Part shown: positions 34,377-43,945 of the stretch, piece by piece
How positions within the stretch are numbered: position 1 is the first letter of the stretch
Layout: the number at the start of each line of letters is the position of its first letter
From: Haloarchaeobius litoreus
GTDB taxonomy: Archaea; Halobacteriota; Halobacteria; Halobacteriales; Natrialbaceae
Direction: 5' to 3'
Assembly: GCF_024495425.1 (NCBI RefSeq)
Contig: NZ_JANHJR010000001.1
Span: 434,001-498,000, forward strand
Length of the DNA: 64,000 nt
The notes under the pieces: model-generated
Told to the model about the DNA's origin: nothing
What the model saw: the letters and a program-made list of their open reading frames with translations, nothing else
Databases searched by the model: none
Program-made: the position numbers and the translations under genes

Positions 34377-36518
34377 ATGATTATCACCGTGGAGTTTCCA
34401 ATAGTCAGTATGCTACCCGACAACGGGGACTCCACCGAGATCTCTACTATTGACGTCGCTCCGTCGGGACGAATCGTCGAAACCCTTGCCCGCCGAGAGG
34501 CCATCCCCAGCGTCAAGGAGCAGGTCGATAATGCCATCGACGCCGCGCGCAGGCACAATTACCTCATCGAGCAACAGTCCGAGAGCGTCGGAGAGAAGAT
34601 TACAGACGCACGGATTGAGATCGAGTTCCCCACTACTGACGACGAGGAACAAGATGACGCCGGTGAGGAACAGGCCGAAGTCGGTGAGGAAAGTGATGAA
34701 TCACAAGACCGTGATAATCAACCCGAAGAAGAGCCCTACATAGAAATTTGGGATAACTGTGGGGGTCTCTCCGAGGACCGGCACGCGATTGTTCTCCGGC
34801 CCGGAACGTCTGCGAGCGAGGAGACTGAAGACCTCCCGCAACTTCCTGATGCGATTGGATGGGCGGGCGTCGGCGCCATCAGAGGTGCGATGTCACTCGG
34901 ACATACCGTCACCTTTGCAAGCCGCCGCGAAGGCGAGGAGATGGGCCACAAGGCGACGGTAACGCTCGACAACTACACGAGCGACGAGACGGAAGTCCCA
35001 CTAGAACCCTATGAGATGGAGGAGGGAACCTCGTTCATCCGAATTGAGGACCTCACCATCGACCTCGAGGAGGACTTCGGTGAAGACGGAACCGAACTCA
35101 TCGAGGAACTCGCGTCGACGTATTCGCTTTTCCTTGGCGGTGAATTCCCCGGAGTCAGAGAAGAGGACGACCTCGAGCCCGACATCGATCTCGACCTGTA
35201 CGTCAATGATACTCTGGTGAACGACCAGGTCGAGGCCAAAGACTACGACTGGGCCTTCGTCTCGATGGATAATCTCCACCCGCGTACGATCCGGGGATAC
35301 GAGGTCACCCCCGAGAAGTTCGATGGCATCTCGGAGAGACTACGGGTCGATTTCACCGCTGGCCTTCTCCGATCGAAAGACAGCAGCAAGATGGGGCTGA
35401 CCCTCTACGCGAACCGCCGGAAAATCCTCGACGCTGAAACCGAGCAAGGTTTGAGCCGACAGTTCAATTTCAACTCATTTAATCCGGTCACCCAAGGTCG
35501 GCTGTGTATTCTCGTGTCGATCAGAAGCGTCGAGGAGCCGTCCGACATCCCGACCACTGACGAGAAAGACACTCTCAACTTCGATTACACTGCGACCAAG
35601 GAGATTCTGAAAGCAGTCGGTCGGCTGGGAGTGGAGTATCAGCGCCATTCGATGAGTAAAAAACTCCCCGGCCCAATCACCAAAGCGTATCCTCGCCGCC
35701 ACCCGCAGGCGAGTAACGGTGGTGAAATCGAAGATCATGATTACTCAAGCGATCCGGACGATCCGGAGGACGTCGGTCGGAAGAACATCACCAATAAACC
35801 AGGACGGCCAGGATCGGGACGATACAATGATTTCCCGGAATACCCGCGGGTTCGAGATACTATCAAAACGCACGCGAAGTTGGGAATCTGGTGCCCGTCG
35901 GTTCTCGCTCCCGAATTCCGTCCTGCCTATGTAGGGATCACCGAAGAGATAAGCGAAGAATATGATCTCGAACCCACGGAAGGATACTACGAGAATCAGT
36001 TCAGGGAATTCCATGAAGAGGCCTACTGGCTCGAAGAGCCAATCGAAGTTGTTGATGGTCCGGATGAAGAATACGATACGGAAACAAGAGTAGAGTACCT
36101 CACCGAACTGGCGCGCCTACACGCACGCGAAGGCATTTACTACACCGGGCTGCCGGAATTTGAGGAACCGTTCTACGAAGAACAACTTGTGACGGCAGGT
36201 GCGTCTCTTGATGAACTCCAAGAAGTCGATGAGTTGACGGATGAACTCCAACCTGAGTCACCTGAAGAGCCCGACGAATCCGATGAGGAAGAAGGGGCAG
36301 AGACAGAGCGAGCAGGTGTGCTCTCGACGACGACGATTACAAATACTCTAACTGCAGAGCAAAAGGACAGAATCGAAGATCAGCATCTTCCTCCAGGTTA
36401 CGACTCTCTGGATGAGGTCGACGAGGAAGCGATCGCTCATGTTCTCAAATCCGTACTCGAAGAAGCCGAGGAAGCAGAGGAGAAGCTCAAAAACATCCAG
36501 AATATGATACAGACGTAG
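34377..36518 (+). CDS. Orphan GHKL (MORC/Hsp90-like) ATPase
   Basis: 713 residues from ATG 34377, about 23 bp after a TATA-like box; ATG 34410 is an alternative. The N-terminal GHKL fold has the N-box PSVKEQVDNAIDAARRHN, the G1 box YIEIWDNCGGLS and a G-loop GWAGVGAIRGAMSLG, more like MORC and Hsp90 than histidine kinases or MutL. An acidic linker (about 80-120) is inserted before the G1 box. The middle part is a transducer-like alpha/beta domain, and the C-terminal 120 residues are very acidic with a coiled coil (VLKSVLEEAEEAEEKLKNIQ). No kinase, nuclease or membrane part is seen. Stand-alone genes of this kind in defence islands are poorly characterised. Confidence 0.82.
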   Translation: MIITVEFPIVSMLPDNGDSTEISTIDVAPSGRIVETLARREAIPSVKEQVDNAIDAARRHNYLIEQQSESVGEKITDARIEIEFPTTDDEEQDDAGEEQAEVGEESDESQDRDNQPEEEPYIEIWDNCGGLSEDRHAIVLRPGTSASEETEDLPQLPDAIGWAGVGAIRGAMSLGHTVTFASRREGEEMGHKATVTLDNYTSDETEVPLEPYEMEEGTSFIRIEDLTIDLEEDFGEDGTELIEELASTYSLFLGGEFPGVREEDDLEPDIDLDLYVNDTLVNDQVEAKDYDWAFVSMDNLHPRTIRGYEVTPEKFDGISERLRVDFTAGLLRSKDSSKMGLTLYANRRKILDAETEQGLSRQFNFNSFNPVTQGRLCILVSIRSVEEPSDIPTTDEKDTLNFDYTATKEILKAVGRLGVEYQRHSMSKKLPGPITKAYPRRHPQASNGGEIEDHDYSSDPDDPEDVGRKNITNKPGRPGSGRYNDFPEYPRVRDTIKTHAKLGIWCPSVLAPEFRPAYVGITEEISEEYDLEPTEGYYENQFREFHEEAYWLEEPIEVVDGPDEEYDTETRVEYLTELARLHAREGIYYTGLPEFEEPFYEEQLVTAGASLDELQEVDELTDELQPESPEEPDESDEEEGAETERAGVLSTTTITNTLTAEQKDRIEDQHLPPGYDSLDEVDEEAIAHVLKSVLEEAEEAEEKLKNIQNMIQT

Positions 36519-36525
36519 CCCACCC

Positions 36526-36542
36526 ACAAAATTTTGCTCAGG
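36526..36542. repeat. Direct repeat, left copy (ACAAAATTTTGC..TCAGG)
   Basis: ACAAAATTTTGC followed by TCAGG. The same sequence with one extra G is at 45228-45245. The pair brackets the gene block from the PD-(D/E)XK gene to the HEPN-like gene. The central AAAATTTT could also belong to terminators. Confidence 0.45.
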
Positions 36543-36584
36543 GGTAATCGTACAGCCCGCTATACCAGCTCTTCATGGGTATCT

Positions 36585-37826
36585 TCATTCCTCATTATAG
36601 CCCGGATAGAACAACTCCCTGTTTTCTACCCACGAAAATTGGAACGCGAGTTCTAGGTGGTCGAGGATCTTCTTTACAAAGCCTGTTTTCTCCTCTTGAT
36701 AGTTGATCCTCTTACCAAATAACAGTCGCTTGTATCCGTCATCTGCACTGAGGCGGTTATCCGTCAGTATCTCTTCAATCTCCTCCGGATTATGGTGCTC
36801 ATTCGAGATTCCCCAGCTGTTCCAGAACGAGAACAGTGACAGATCATACTCTCGAGCTAACGAAACGAATTTCTCACTCGATTCAATTAGAACCTGTCTA
36901 TGCTGCTCATTTTTATTTGGCCGAAGATGGATCCCGACCTCGATTACGGGCTTGAATAGATGAAGATGGACACCAGGATACGTCGAAGAAGTCCCGCGGC
37001 CTTCTGGATGATCGCTAAACCCTTCCGGGACAAATGAGACCATTATATTCTCAGGCGCAAGTGGGTTGTACGAGTTGGTAAGGGTACCAAGGGATTTGCT
37101 CCCGCCCCAATGATAGATTTCCATTCGGCCTGACGAATAGCGTTCAAGACCAACTTCAGGAGCTAAGCGATCTAAGTCTTGTATGAGTCCAATCAGTTGA
37201 TCTTGCTGTTCCTTGAAGCGCTCAATCTCCTCCTCGCTGAACTCAAGAAGCCTTGAGAACTGCTCACCGTATCCTTCGTTGGAAAGTGCCTGTTCTAATT
37301 GACTAACAAGTGGTTCGTGCTGCGGCTGAATGTGGTCAGGTTCTAATTCTTTCACTCGGGAAAGGAATTCGTCCCAGCTGAACCATACAATGTCGATATC
37401 CAGATCCTCGTCTTGAAGACGCCCTCTGACGTCCGCAACTATGCTTGGCTCTCTGCTGTGGTCGGTAATGATGATAAGGGAAACATCCTCATCCGTCGCA
37501 ACCCGACAAAGTTCCACTGCCTCATTATACAGCTGCTTTGCGCTGAGGGAGGATCCTTTTTTTGACTCATATCCAATCAGGTACTTGTCCTCATCACGGA
37601 ATACCCAATCAAGTTCCCACTCCGACTGAGAGTCAATTTTTTCTTGGACTGCTATGAGTTCAGTGTCCCCACTAAGTACGAGTTCTCCGTCGAAGTCAGG
37701 TTGATGTAGGCCGTTCAAAACCTCAGGACCATAACGAAGCGACTCGCCAAGTATTCCCGCAACTAAGTCATTCTGAGCAACTTCACTACCTTCTATAGAA
37801 CGAAGGTATTGAGGAGGTCGTCCCAT
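36585..37826 (-). CDS. PD-(D/E)XK nuclease-like protein
   Basis: 413 residues from ATG 37826 (MGRPPQYLRSIEGSEVAQND), with a TATA-like TTTATATT at 37852-37859. Near the N-terminus WELDWVF (D73) and KYLIGYESKKG (E87-x-K89) give the D...E-x-K core of PD-(D/E)XK nucleases, followed by an alpha/beta stretch with SLIIITDHSREPSIVADV. A central coiled segment (EEEIERFKEQQDQLIGLIQD) leads to a C-terminal domain of unknown type (GVHLHLFKPVIEVGIHLRP). It is expected to cut or sense DNA as part of a defence function, with its low-GC character supporting transfer. Convergent with the GHKL ATPase gene. Confidence 0.78.
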   Translation of the reverse strand: MGRPPQYLRSIEGSEVAQNDLVAGILGESLRYGPEVLNGLHQPDFDGELVLSGDTELIAVQEKIDSQSEWELDWVFRDEDKYLIGYESKKGSSLSAKQLYNEAVELCRVATDEDVSLIIITDHSREPSIVADVRGRLQDEDLDIDIVWFSWDEFLSRVKELEPDHIQPQHEPLVSQLEQALSNEGYGEQFSRLLEFSEEEIERFKEQQDQLIGLIQDLDRLAPEVGLERYSSGRMEIYHWGGSKSLGTLTNSYNPLAPENIMVSFVPEGFSDHPEGRGTSSTYPGVHLHLFKPVIEVGIHLRPNKNEQHRQVLIESSEKFVSLAREYDLSLFSFWNSWGISNEHHNPEEIEEILTDNRLSADDGYKRLLFGKRINYQEEKTGFVKKILDHLELAFQFSWVENRELFYPGYNEE

Positions 37827-37914
37827 GATACCCCTGGCTTTGGGACCTCCGAATATAAAACTGAGACAGGGCAGATAGCACGTCGGGGAAAGATGGAGGC
37901 CGAAGTATCCTTTA

Positions 37915-39039
37915 TTACTCGGTCTGTTGTTTAACGCACCACTCGTACAGCTCTTCTTGGAGTTCTTCTGAAGTCTCGCCGAACAGCTTGCCGAGTCGCC
38001 AACCAAGATTCTCCCACGTCAGTTGGTTCAATACCTCATCATCCATCCCATCTCCATCGATAGCCTTGTTCCAGCCTACTTTGAAACGCCCACGGCGATA
38101 ATTAGCATCAGGATCGTCCATTCGAACATCCTCATCGTAATCCAGAGGATTCTGCGACGTAGATGGGGTTGACGAATCCTCACTCTCACCTGCAGGAGAT
38201 GTGTAGGTACTACGTTCTATCTCGTCGGCATCCTCGTGTAGGCCATCTTTCGGCGTGAATACGACCTCAAGCGGCGTATGGTCCGAGAGATCATCATACT
38301 CGTGGAGGTAGGCCGCTTCCGTCGCGTTGAGCTGTTCGCTCGCAAAAACGTGATCAAACCGTCGGGGGAATTCGTTACCGCGATTTTTCGCTACCCAACT
38401 GTATGCATCATCACCATAGCCGTTGACGTCGCGATAGGCATCAGTGAGGTCGTAGTCCGCTAAGTCTACCATGACACTCCGTTCAGATGAAATCCAATCC
38501 TCATCACTCCCCCAGACAGTCACTTCTCCATCGTAACTTTCCTCCTTTGGAGAGTTGAAGTCACCACAGAGGAACCGGTAGTCCGGTGGATTTTCTTGTG
38601 CGAGCCGTTCGTAAATTGCATCGAACATCTCGGTCTTTTCTTCCCCAAACTGGCTCCCTGGGAGTACATGAACAGTGTGACCTTCCATGCGACCAAACGG
38701 TGTGAAGAATTCCGCGGAGAGGGCCTGATGCTTGTATGGCATCTCGAACGTTTCAGGAGGGAGAACGCGAAACGGCCAGCGACTTGCGAATGCACATCCA
38801 GAACTGTTTCCTGGGTCATCAAAACGGAGATCATGACTATGAGCAGTGTATTCAAATCCGTGCTCCCGAAGAATCTGGTGTGGTTGGCGGCTAGCTTTCA
38901 CACCTACTTCCTGTAAGGCGATGATATCGGGAGATCGTTTCTGGATAGATTCCAGCTGGTTTTTGAAACGAGTAATCGAAGCACGCTCCAAATTCCATGT
39001 AATGAGCTTCAATTGATTATCGGAAGTACGATTACTCAT
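37915..39039 (-). CDS. Endonuclease/exonuclease/phosphatase (EEP) family protein
   Basis: 374 residues. The EEP fold is complete: KLITWNLE (metal Asn), DIIALQEVG (Glu), RFLCGDFNSP (Asp, Asn), RRFDHVFAS and the final LSDHTPLEV (Asp-His). These residues make a Mg-dependent phosphodiesterase, as in DNase I and exonuclease III. A Ser/Thr linker (SPAGESEDSSTPSTSQNP) leads to a C-terminal domain of about 80 residues (RRGRFKVGWNKAIDG, QLTWENLGWRLGKLFG) of a type seen in haloarchaeal proteins and possibly binding DNA or protein. It starts upstream of and reads toward the PD-(D/E)XK gene; the two genes are 88 bp apart, so they may be cotranscribed. Confidence 0.85.
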   Translation of the reverse strand: MSNRTSDNQLKLITWNLERASITRFKNQLESIQKRSPDIIALQEVGVKASRQPHQILREHGFEYTAHSHDLRFDDPGNSSGCAFASRWPFRVLPPETFEMPYKHQALSAEFFTPFGRMEGHTVHVLPGSQFGEEKTEMFDAIYERLAQENPPDYRFLCGDFNSPKEESYDGEVTVWGSDEDWISSERSVMVDLADYDLTDAYRDVNGYGDDAYSWVAKNRGNEFPRRFDHVFASEQLNATEAAYLHEYDDLSDHTPLEVVFTPKDGLHEDADEIERSTYTSPAGESEDSSTPSTSQNPLDYDEDVRMDDPDANYRRGRFKVGWNKAIDGDGMDDEVLNQLTWENLGWRLGKLFGETSEELQEELYEWCVKQQTE

Positions 39040-39065
39040 TGTATTCTTTGTCTCGCTCTTGATTT

Positions 39066-39791
39066 TCAGGCATGCATCATCACATCGCGGCCGAATATCT
39101 GATCATTCTGATCTGCTAAACTCCTGAAAAAGTCCCATCCGTCATCAAGAGGCTGGTTGATATGGAGTTTTCCATTAGATGGAAGAATATTACCGGAAAT
39201 ATACTCGAGTAACTTGCTCGCGATTCCTTGTCTTCTCATTCCTTCGTCGACCCAAATCTGTATCAAAACGTTATCCTTGTTTAACACTACAAATCCACAG
39301 TAGACGCCATCCTTGCTGGCGATCCACATACGATGTTCTTCTGGTTTATAACTCCAGAAGCCAATATTATCCACCTTTGTTTGAAGTGAAAATATCCGCC
39401 CAATCATTTCCAACCGCTCATTATCAACGGAAACAACCTGTATACCGTTGAGGCTATTTTGAAGAAAATCGATTGGCTGGTAACTTTTCGACTGAAAATC
39501 AATCTCCAGTATATTGTCGCAGTCAGAACAGATATAGCCTGGAATATTCCATTGTGAATTTATTATATTTTCACGGATATATGGAACCTCATCGCTACAG
39601 TTGGTGCATACTGCAGCCTCTACCGAAGTGGTTGTTTGGCACCGATCAAGATCAAGATATTCATCACACTCTCTACAGTTATTGCCGATTATCTCGCTAT
39701 ACTGACTACCACATGCGGGACATTCAAACACAGTCAGTCTCTTGCTTTGCTTTCCAGAGCGGCCCCGAAATAACTGTGATTGGATCGGCAT
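39066..39791 (-). CDS. Zinc-ribbon GNAT acetyltransferase
   Basis: 241 residues from ATG 39791 (MPIQSQLFRGRSGK); TTG 39854 is an alternative. The N-terminal half carries Cys pairs CPACG, CRECD, CTNC and CSDC, forming two zinc ribbons. The C-terminal half is a GNAT fold with acetyl-CoA loop R-R-Q-G-I-A in WVDEGMRRQGIASKLLEYIS and the preceding strand GVYCGFVVLNKDNVLIQI. It would acetylate a protein, tRNA or small molecule; the zinc ribbons suggest a nucleic-acid- or protein-guided substrate. It reads in the same direction as the EEP gene, 26 bp before it. Confidence 0.8.
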   Translation of the reverse strand: MPIQSQLFRGRSGKQSKRLTVFECPACGSQYSEIIGNNCRECDEYLDLDRCQTTTSVEAAVCTNCSDEVPYIRENIINSQWNIPGYICSDCDNILEIDFQSKSYQPIDFLQNSLNGIQVVSVDNERLEMIGRIFSLQTKVDNIGFWSYKPEEHRMWIASKDGVYCGFVVLNKDNVLIQIWVDEGMRRQGIASKLLEYISGNILPSNGKLHINQPLDDGWDFFRSLADQNDQIFGRDVMMHA

Positions 39792-39885
39792 ATCACCATC
39801 TGTGTTGATTAGCTTAATGAAGCCATGTCCTCGATCCAGACTACTCGACCACAACTTTTTGCCGTATTAATGAGACACACAGATA

Positions 39886-42489
39886 GTGACTGAAAAACAC
39901 GATTCCATAATCACCCTACCTGGTGGAGTCGAAAACTATGCTGAGACGCTTCATCAAGCACTCTCTTTCGTCGAAACTGAATCACCTAATCGCGAAGAAT
40001 TCGCCAATTGGATCCTCGAGACATTCCCTCAAATGTCGAGTCAGGGATCTGCCGAGGACAAAGGTCGCCTTCTTGGTCGTATGGGTGCTGCCGAAATCCA
40101 TGACGACGATCGATTTCACCTTACTGAGTTAGGCAACCAACTGCTGAACAACCCTCCGCAAGAAAATGTAGACCTTTACTTTGAGACTCTGACTAACCAC
40201 TATATCGGCTTCGAGACTCTGCTACAGGCGCTGAAACAACAGCCGGCTTCGATTGAGAAACTACGAGACGTCCTCAATGTGATCCACGACAAAGACTGGG
40301 AGTCGATATACCAAGCCGAATATCGGGTTAACTGGCTGCGGAGTCTCGGGATTGTCGAGAAAGACCAAGACAAAGTACGGCTCACATCACGTGGTCAGGA
40401 GATTTCTGAAGAGTATCCTCCATTGGAAATCGACATCAGCGACCTATCCAAGTCCTCGATTAGAGCACCTACTGACGGCCCTGATCCGCAGTCGAATATT
40501 GATATCAAGGAATTCGATGACGACGTCACCTATTACTGGGTGAACCAGAGCAACGCCGCCGAGCGTGAGGGTAACTACCTCCGATCAAGCGATACGTACT
40601 ACACTCGCGATTTAACGAAGCTGAACCCGGGTGACGTACTTATACACTACTGGGATGGGGGAGTTCGAGCCTATTCAGTCGTGCAAAATGAGGCATATGA
40701 AGTCTCAGGAGAGGAACTCGACGGGGCAGACGATGATGTGACATACTGGCGCGTCGATATCGATCTCCATCCCCTCGATCCTATTCGTGACATCGAAACC
40801 ATCGCCCCGGTCCTCCGACGAGATGATATCAAACAAGATCGAGAGAAATACGCGATCAATGCGACCGGAGTCCAATCATGGTATCTCTGCAATCTCACAC
40901 CTGCTGCGGCCGAATACCTCCTTAGTACCTATCCTGATGAACCGGGGAAGACAGAACCAGACAAAGACCGCTATTTCTGGGTGACAGCTAACCCTGAGAT
41001 CTGGGCGCCTGAGAACATCGCCGACTCCGATGGGGAGGGAGGTCGTGTTTTCTTTGAGGCCTACAATTCACGGGGGAACAAGCGACGGATTTACGACGCG
41101 TTTGAACGCGCTAGCCCGGGTGATGAAGTCGTCTTCTACGAGTCGGCTCCAACCCAAGAAATCGTGGCCCTTGGAACAGTAGAACAGGAACTTCACGAAG
41201 AGGACGGTACAACCGGCATAACAATCAGATATGACCGGCCAGTTGATGGGATCAGTTGGAATGATCTGACTGCAGTCGGCGATCTCGAAGATTCCGCGCC
41301 GATTCGCCAGAACGCTCGTGGCAGCATCTTCGAACTCGATCAGAGTGAGTACGAGACAATCTTGGCCCTCGAGCCCGAGCCCCCAGACCGGGAAGATATC
41401 GAGCGGCTTCGCGATCGGCTTTCTCTGCCGAGCATATCGATTTCAATTCCAGACGGCTTGTATTTCGATGATGAAACACGGCTAACGAGGGAGATTGAAG
41501 CAGCACTCAACGCTGGTAAGCACATTATTTTCACCGGACCCCCAGGTACTGGCAAGACCAAACTCGCCACTCATGTCGCCAAACTCGCAACCGGGTATGA
41601 TGCCGTGGATGACTATCGATTTACGACTGCGACCGCCGACTGGACGGCCTTCGACACGATTGGGGGATATGTTCCCAACCGAGACAAACACGGACAGGAA
41701 TTGCTGTTTGAACCCCGTCTCTTCCTCCAGTGTTTCCGAGATGCGACTGGAGTGAAAAACGAGTGGCTCGTCATTGACGAACTGAACCGAGCGGACATAG
41801 ACAAAGCGATGGGACAGTTGTTCTCTGTGCTTTCCGGTGATTCAACCGAACTCCCGTACGAACGCGATGATGCAATAGAAGTCGAATCACTGGCTGCTGA
41901 CACAGACGACGATGTCCTCGAGGCAATCGTCTCTTCCCCGGATACGTTCCCAGTGACGCCTGCCTGGCGACTTCTTGCGACGATGAATACCTATGACAAA
42001 GCGTCTCTCTACGAGCTGTCCTATGCGTTCATGCGTCGATTCGCATTCATTCACGTCGGCGTCCCTAACCTCGAGGATACAGATAGTGAACTTCGGACTC
42101 AGTTACTCGCCCCGCCGGACGATGATGACGAGAACTACGCGTCAGCCTGGGTCGAGCAGTCGCCTGCTTTGGAAAGCCCGCTATCGGAATGGAGTGAGGA
42201 ACTTACGGAGATATGGTATCGAGTGAATGAAGAACGAGCAATCGGACCCGCAATAGTCCATGATATGGTCCGCTACATCGCTAATTACGACGGCCGGGCG
42301 CAGCCTGAGGAAGCCCTTACAAGTGCGATTGTGACCCATGTCTATCCGCAATTAGAAGGGCTCAGGCAAGAGAAACAGCGGAAGATTATCGAGGGTATCT
42401 GTAGCAGTGACGTCCCCGTCGACGCCGATCGTCTCTGGTACCAAGCCGCTGACTTCCTCGGCTTACCCGATACGCGAGATAATGAGTAG
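39886..42489 (+). CDS. McrB-like AAA+ protein with two EVE-like domains
   Basis: 867 residues from a GTG start. Residues 1-180 look like winged helices (LTSRGQEISEEYPPL). Two EVE/PUA-like reader modules follow: about 213-345 (TYYWVNQSN, LNPGDVLIHYWDGGV) and about 362-495 (DRYFWVTANPEIW, ASPGDEVVFYES). The AAA+ motor has Walker A GPPGTGKT (551-558), Walker B LVIDELNRADI (628-638) and the McrB-type M-N-T-x-D signature ATMNTYDKASLYEL (698-711), with the Arg-finger region AFMRRFAF. McrB motors translocate DNA and drive a McrC nuclease; EVE domains read modified bases. The next gene overlaps it by 8 bp. Double EVE modules in one McrB are not common. Confidence 0.88.
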   Translation: MTEKHDSIITLPGGVENYAETLHQALSFVETESPNREEFANWILETFPQMSSQGSAEDKGRLLGRMGAAEIHDDDRFHLTELGNQLLNNPPQENVDLYFETLTNHYIGFETLLQALKQQPASIEKLRDVLNVIHDKDWESIYQAEYRVNWLRSLGIVEKDQDKVRLTSRGQEISEEYPPLEIDISDLSKSSIRAPTDGPDPQSNIDIKEFDDDVTYYWVNQSNAAEREGNYLRSSDTYYTRDLTKLNPGDVLIHYWDGGVRAYSVVQNEAYEVSGEELDGADDDVTYWRVDIDLHPLDPIRDIETIAPVLRRDDIKQDREKYAINATGVQSWYLCNLTPAAAEYLLSTYPDEPGKTEPDKDRYFWVTANPEIWAPENIADSDGEGGRVFFEAYNSRGNKRRIYDAFERASPGDEVVFYESAPTQEIVALGTVEQELHEEDGTTGITIRYDRPVDGISWNDLTAVGDLEDSAPIRQNARGSIFELDQSEYETILALEPEPPDREDIERLRDRLSLPSISISIPDGLYFDDETRLTREIEAALNAGKHIIFTGPPGTGKTKLATHVAKLATGYDAVDDYRFTTATADWTAFDTIGGYVPNRDKHGQELLFEPRLFLQCFRDATGVKNEWLVIDELNRADIDKAMGQLFSVLSGDSTELPYERDDAIEVESLAADTDDDVLEAIVSSPDTFPVTPAWRLLATMNTYDKASLYELSYAFMRRFAFIHVGVPNLEDTDSELRTQLLAPPDDDDENYASAWVEQSPALESPLSEWSEELTEIWYRVNEERAIGPAIVHDMVRYIANYDGRAQPEEALTSAIVTHVYPQLEGLRQEKQRKIIEGICSSDVPVDADRLWYQAADFLGLPDTRDNE

Positions 42490-43891
42490 TGGTCTCTCAC
42501 GAGAACAGCTTGAGGACGCAATTCTTGAGGAGCTACTCACGTATCTTCAATCGGGAAATCTTAACACGGACGTCGTTACGAATGCAATCGCTCCTTCGCA
42601 GGTCGGCATAAGTGAGTGGGAAAGATTACAGCGACTTCACTTCTGTCTTGCTCCACCGGTTGTCGAATATTGTGAATCGGTTTGGGACGATTTGCGTGGG
42701 GTGAAAACCGTTACCGAGCGAGAACGGAACAAAATCCGTGGAGCAATTCAGGGACAGGTTGACTGGGGCCAGACAATCCAAACACGAGCTGAGACCGGAT
42801 TCAGTGACCGATCGACCTTCGTCTGTTCTGCCCCAGTATCGGAATACGATATCCCCGAAAATCGTGTCTTGAAGCGATTACTCTGGGAAGTCGAGCGGAC
42901 TGTTGCCGCTCTTAGAGATATCGACCAATCATGGCGGCATGAACGGTGGGACGATACTGCTCTTGACCGTTTCCAGCGACGCTATCGGCGAAATGTTCAT
43001 CTCAGCCGGATGCCTGCCGGAGAAGACTGTACGGTAACTGGTCGTGACCTCACGGCTGCTCGGCAAGCTCGAACTGAGATGTACCGAACAGCCTCTCGTT
43101 GGCTATCCGTGCTACAAAAGATGAGACACGAGGAGTATTCCGATCCAGACGTGCAGGCTGTTCTTTCTAATTCCCTGGTGTTACCGACTACAGATGCTCG
43201 GCTACTGGAGCTGTATACTACATTCAAATTGGTGAAGACGCTCCAGGCGGTTTTTCCTGGTCTCACGCTGCAACCGATCGAAAGTGGCGATAAGCCTGTT
43301 GCCCGATTAGCGGATGGCGAGACGTCGGTATGGATAGATGTGTACCACGATCAGACCGGCGATCTTTCATTTCATGAACCGTTGCCTGAGGGAATTGAAT
43401 CACTATTACCGTCTGACCCCTCCTACTTTCGTGACCACGTAGCATCTCAAACTGCGTATAAGCGCGTAGCTGACCGAATGAGTGATTCGAGTCCTCGGTT
43501 AGCTCTTTACAGCGGGCGCCCCGATATTGTGGTCGAAATCCGCACGTCCCGTGACAATCAACCGACTGCCGTTCTCTTGGGAGAAGTCAAGCACACAGCC
43601 CGACAAGAGACGTTCCGTGAAGGTCTCAAAGAGCTAATCGGGTACTGGCATCACGGCCGGACCACACAGAACCGCCTGGCATCTCCCGAAGGACCGGTCA
43701 CTCTGGGCTTTGTCGCGACGAATGGTGTGGAATCACGGCAGGCTGCTGGCCCTTGTTTCCATGTTGACGTCGAAGATAGCTTTCAGCAGGTGATCGACCC
43801 CTTACTCCAGGGGGGGGATCCTCCCACGCTCGGGAGCGTCATCTTAGCATGGCGCGACCGATTGCTACCTCCTGCAAACTTTTGTGTGTGA
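42482..43891 (+). CDS. McrC-like PD-(D/E)XK nuclease (DUF2357-type)
   Basis: 469 residues; the ATG at 42482 lies inside the end of the McrB-like gene, so translation is coupled. The N-terminal part has EYDIPENRVLKRLLWEVERT, the PENR-type motif of DUF2357/McrC-like proteins, followed by a helical middle. The nuclease core near the C-terminus is GRPDIVVEI (D348) with LLGEVKHTARQ (E368-x-K370). It should be the DNA-cutting partner recruited by the AAA+ ring to DNA bearing the base mark read by the EVE-like domains. Together the pair forms a type IV, modification-dependent restriction system. Confidence 0.85.
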   Translation: MSSGLSREQLEDAILEELLTYLQSGNLNTDVVTNAIAPSQVGISEWERLQRLHFCLAPPVVEYCESVWDDLRGVKTVTERERNKIRGAIQGQVDWGQTIQTRAETGFSDRSTFVCSAPVSEYDIPENRVLKRLLWEVERTVAALRDIDQSWRHERWDDTALDRFQRRYRRNVHLSRMPAGEDCTVTGRDLTAARQARTEMYRTASRWLSVLQKMRHEEYSDPDVQAVLSNSLVLPTTDARLLELYTTFKLVKTLQAVFPGLTLQPIESGDKPVARLADGETSVWIDVYHDQTGDLSFHEPLPEGIESLLPSDPSYFRDHVASQTAYKRVADRMSDSSPRLALYSGRPDIVVEIRTSRDNQPTAVLLGEVKHTARQETFREGLKELIGYWHHGRTTQNRLASPEGPVTLGFVATNGVESRQAAGPCFHVDVEDSFQQVIDPLLQGGDPPTLGSVILAWRDRLLPPANFCV

Positions 43892-43945
43892 GAGCGATTT
43901 TACGGAGACCGAAAGGGTGGGGACGGCACCTAATGCACCAGTATA

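Noticed and set aside
34377-36518. Two-component histidine kinase
   Set aside because: The GHKL ATPase lacks an H-box and dimerisation helix; N-box and G-loop are MORC/Hsp90-like.
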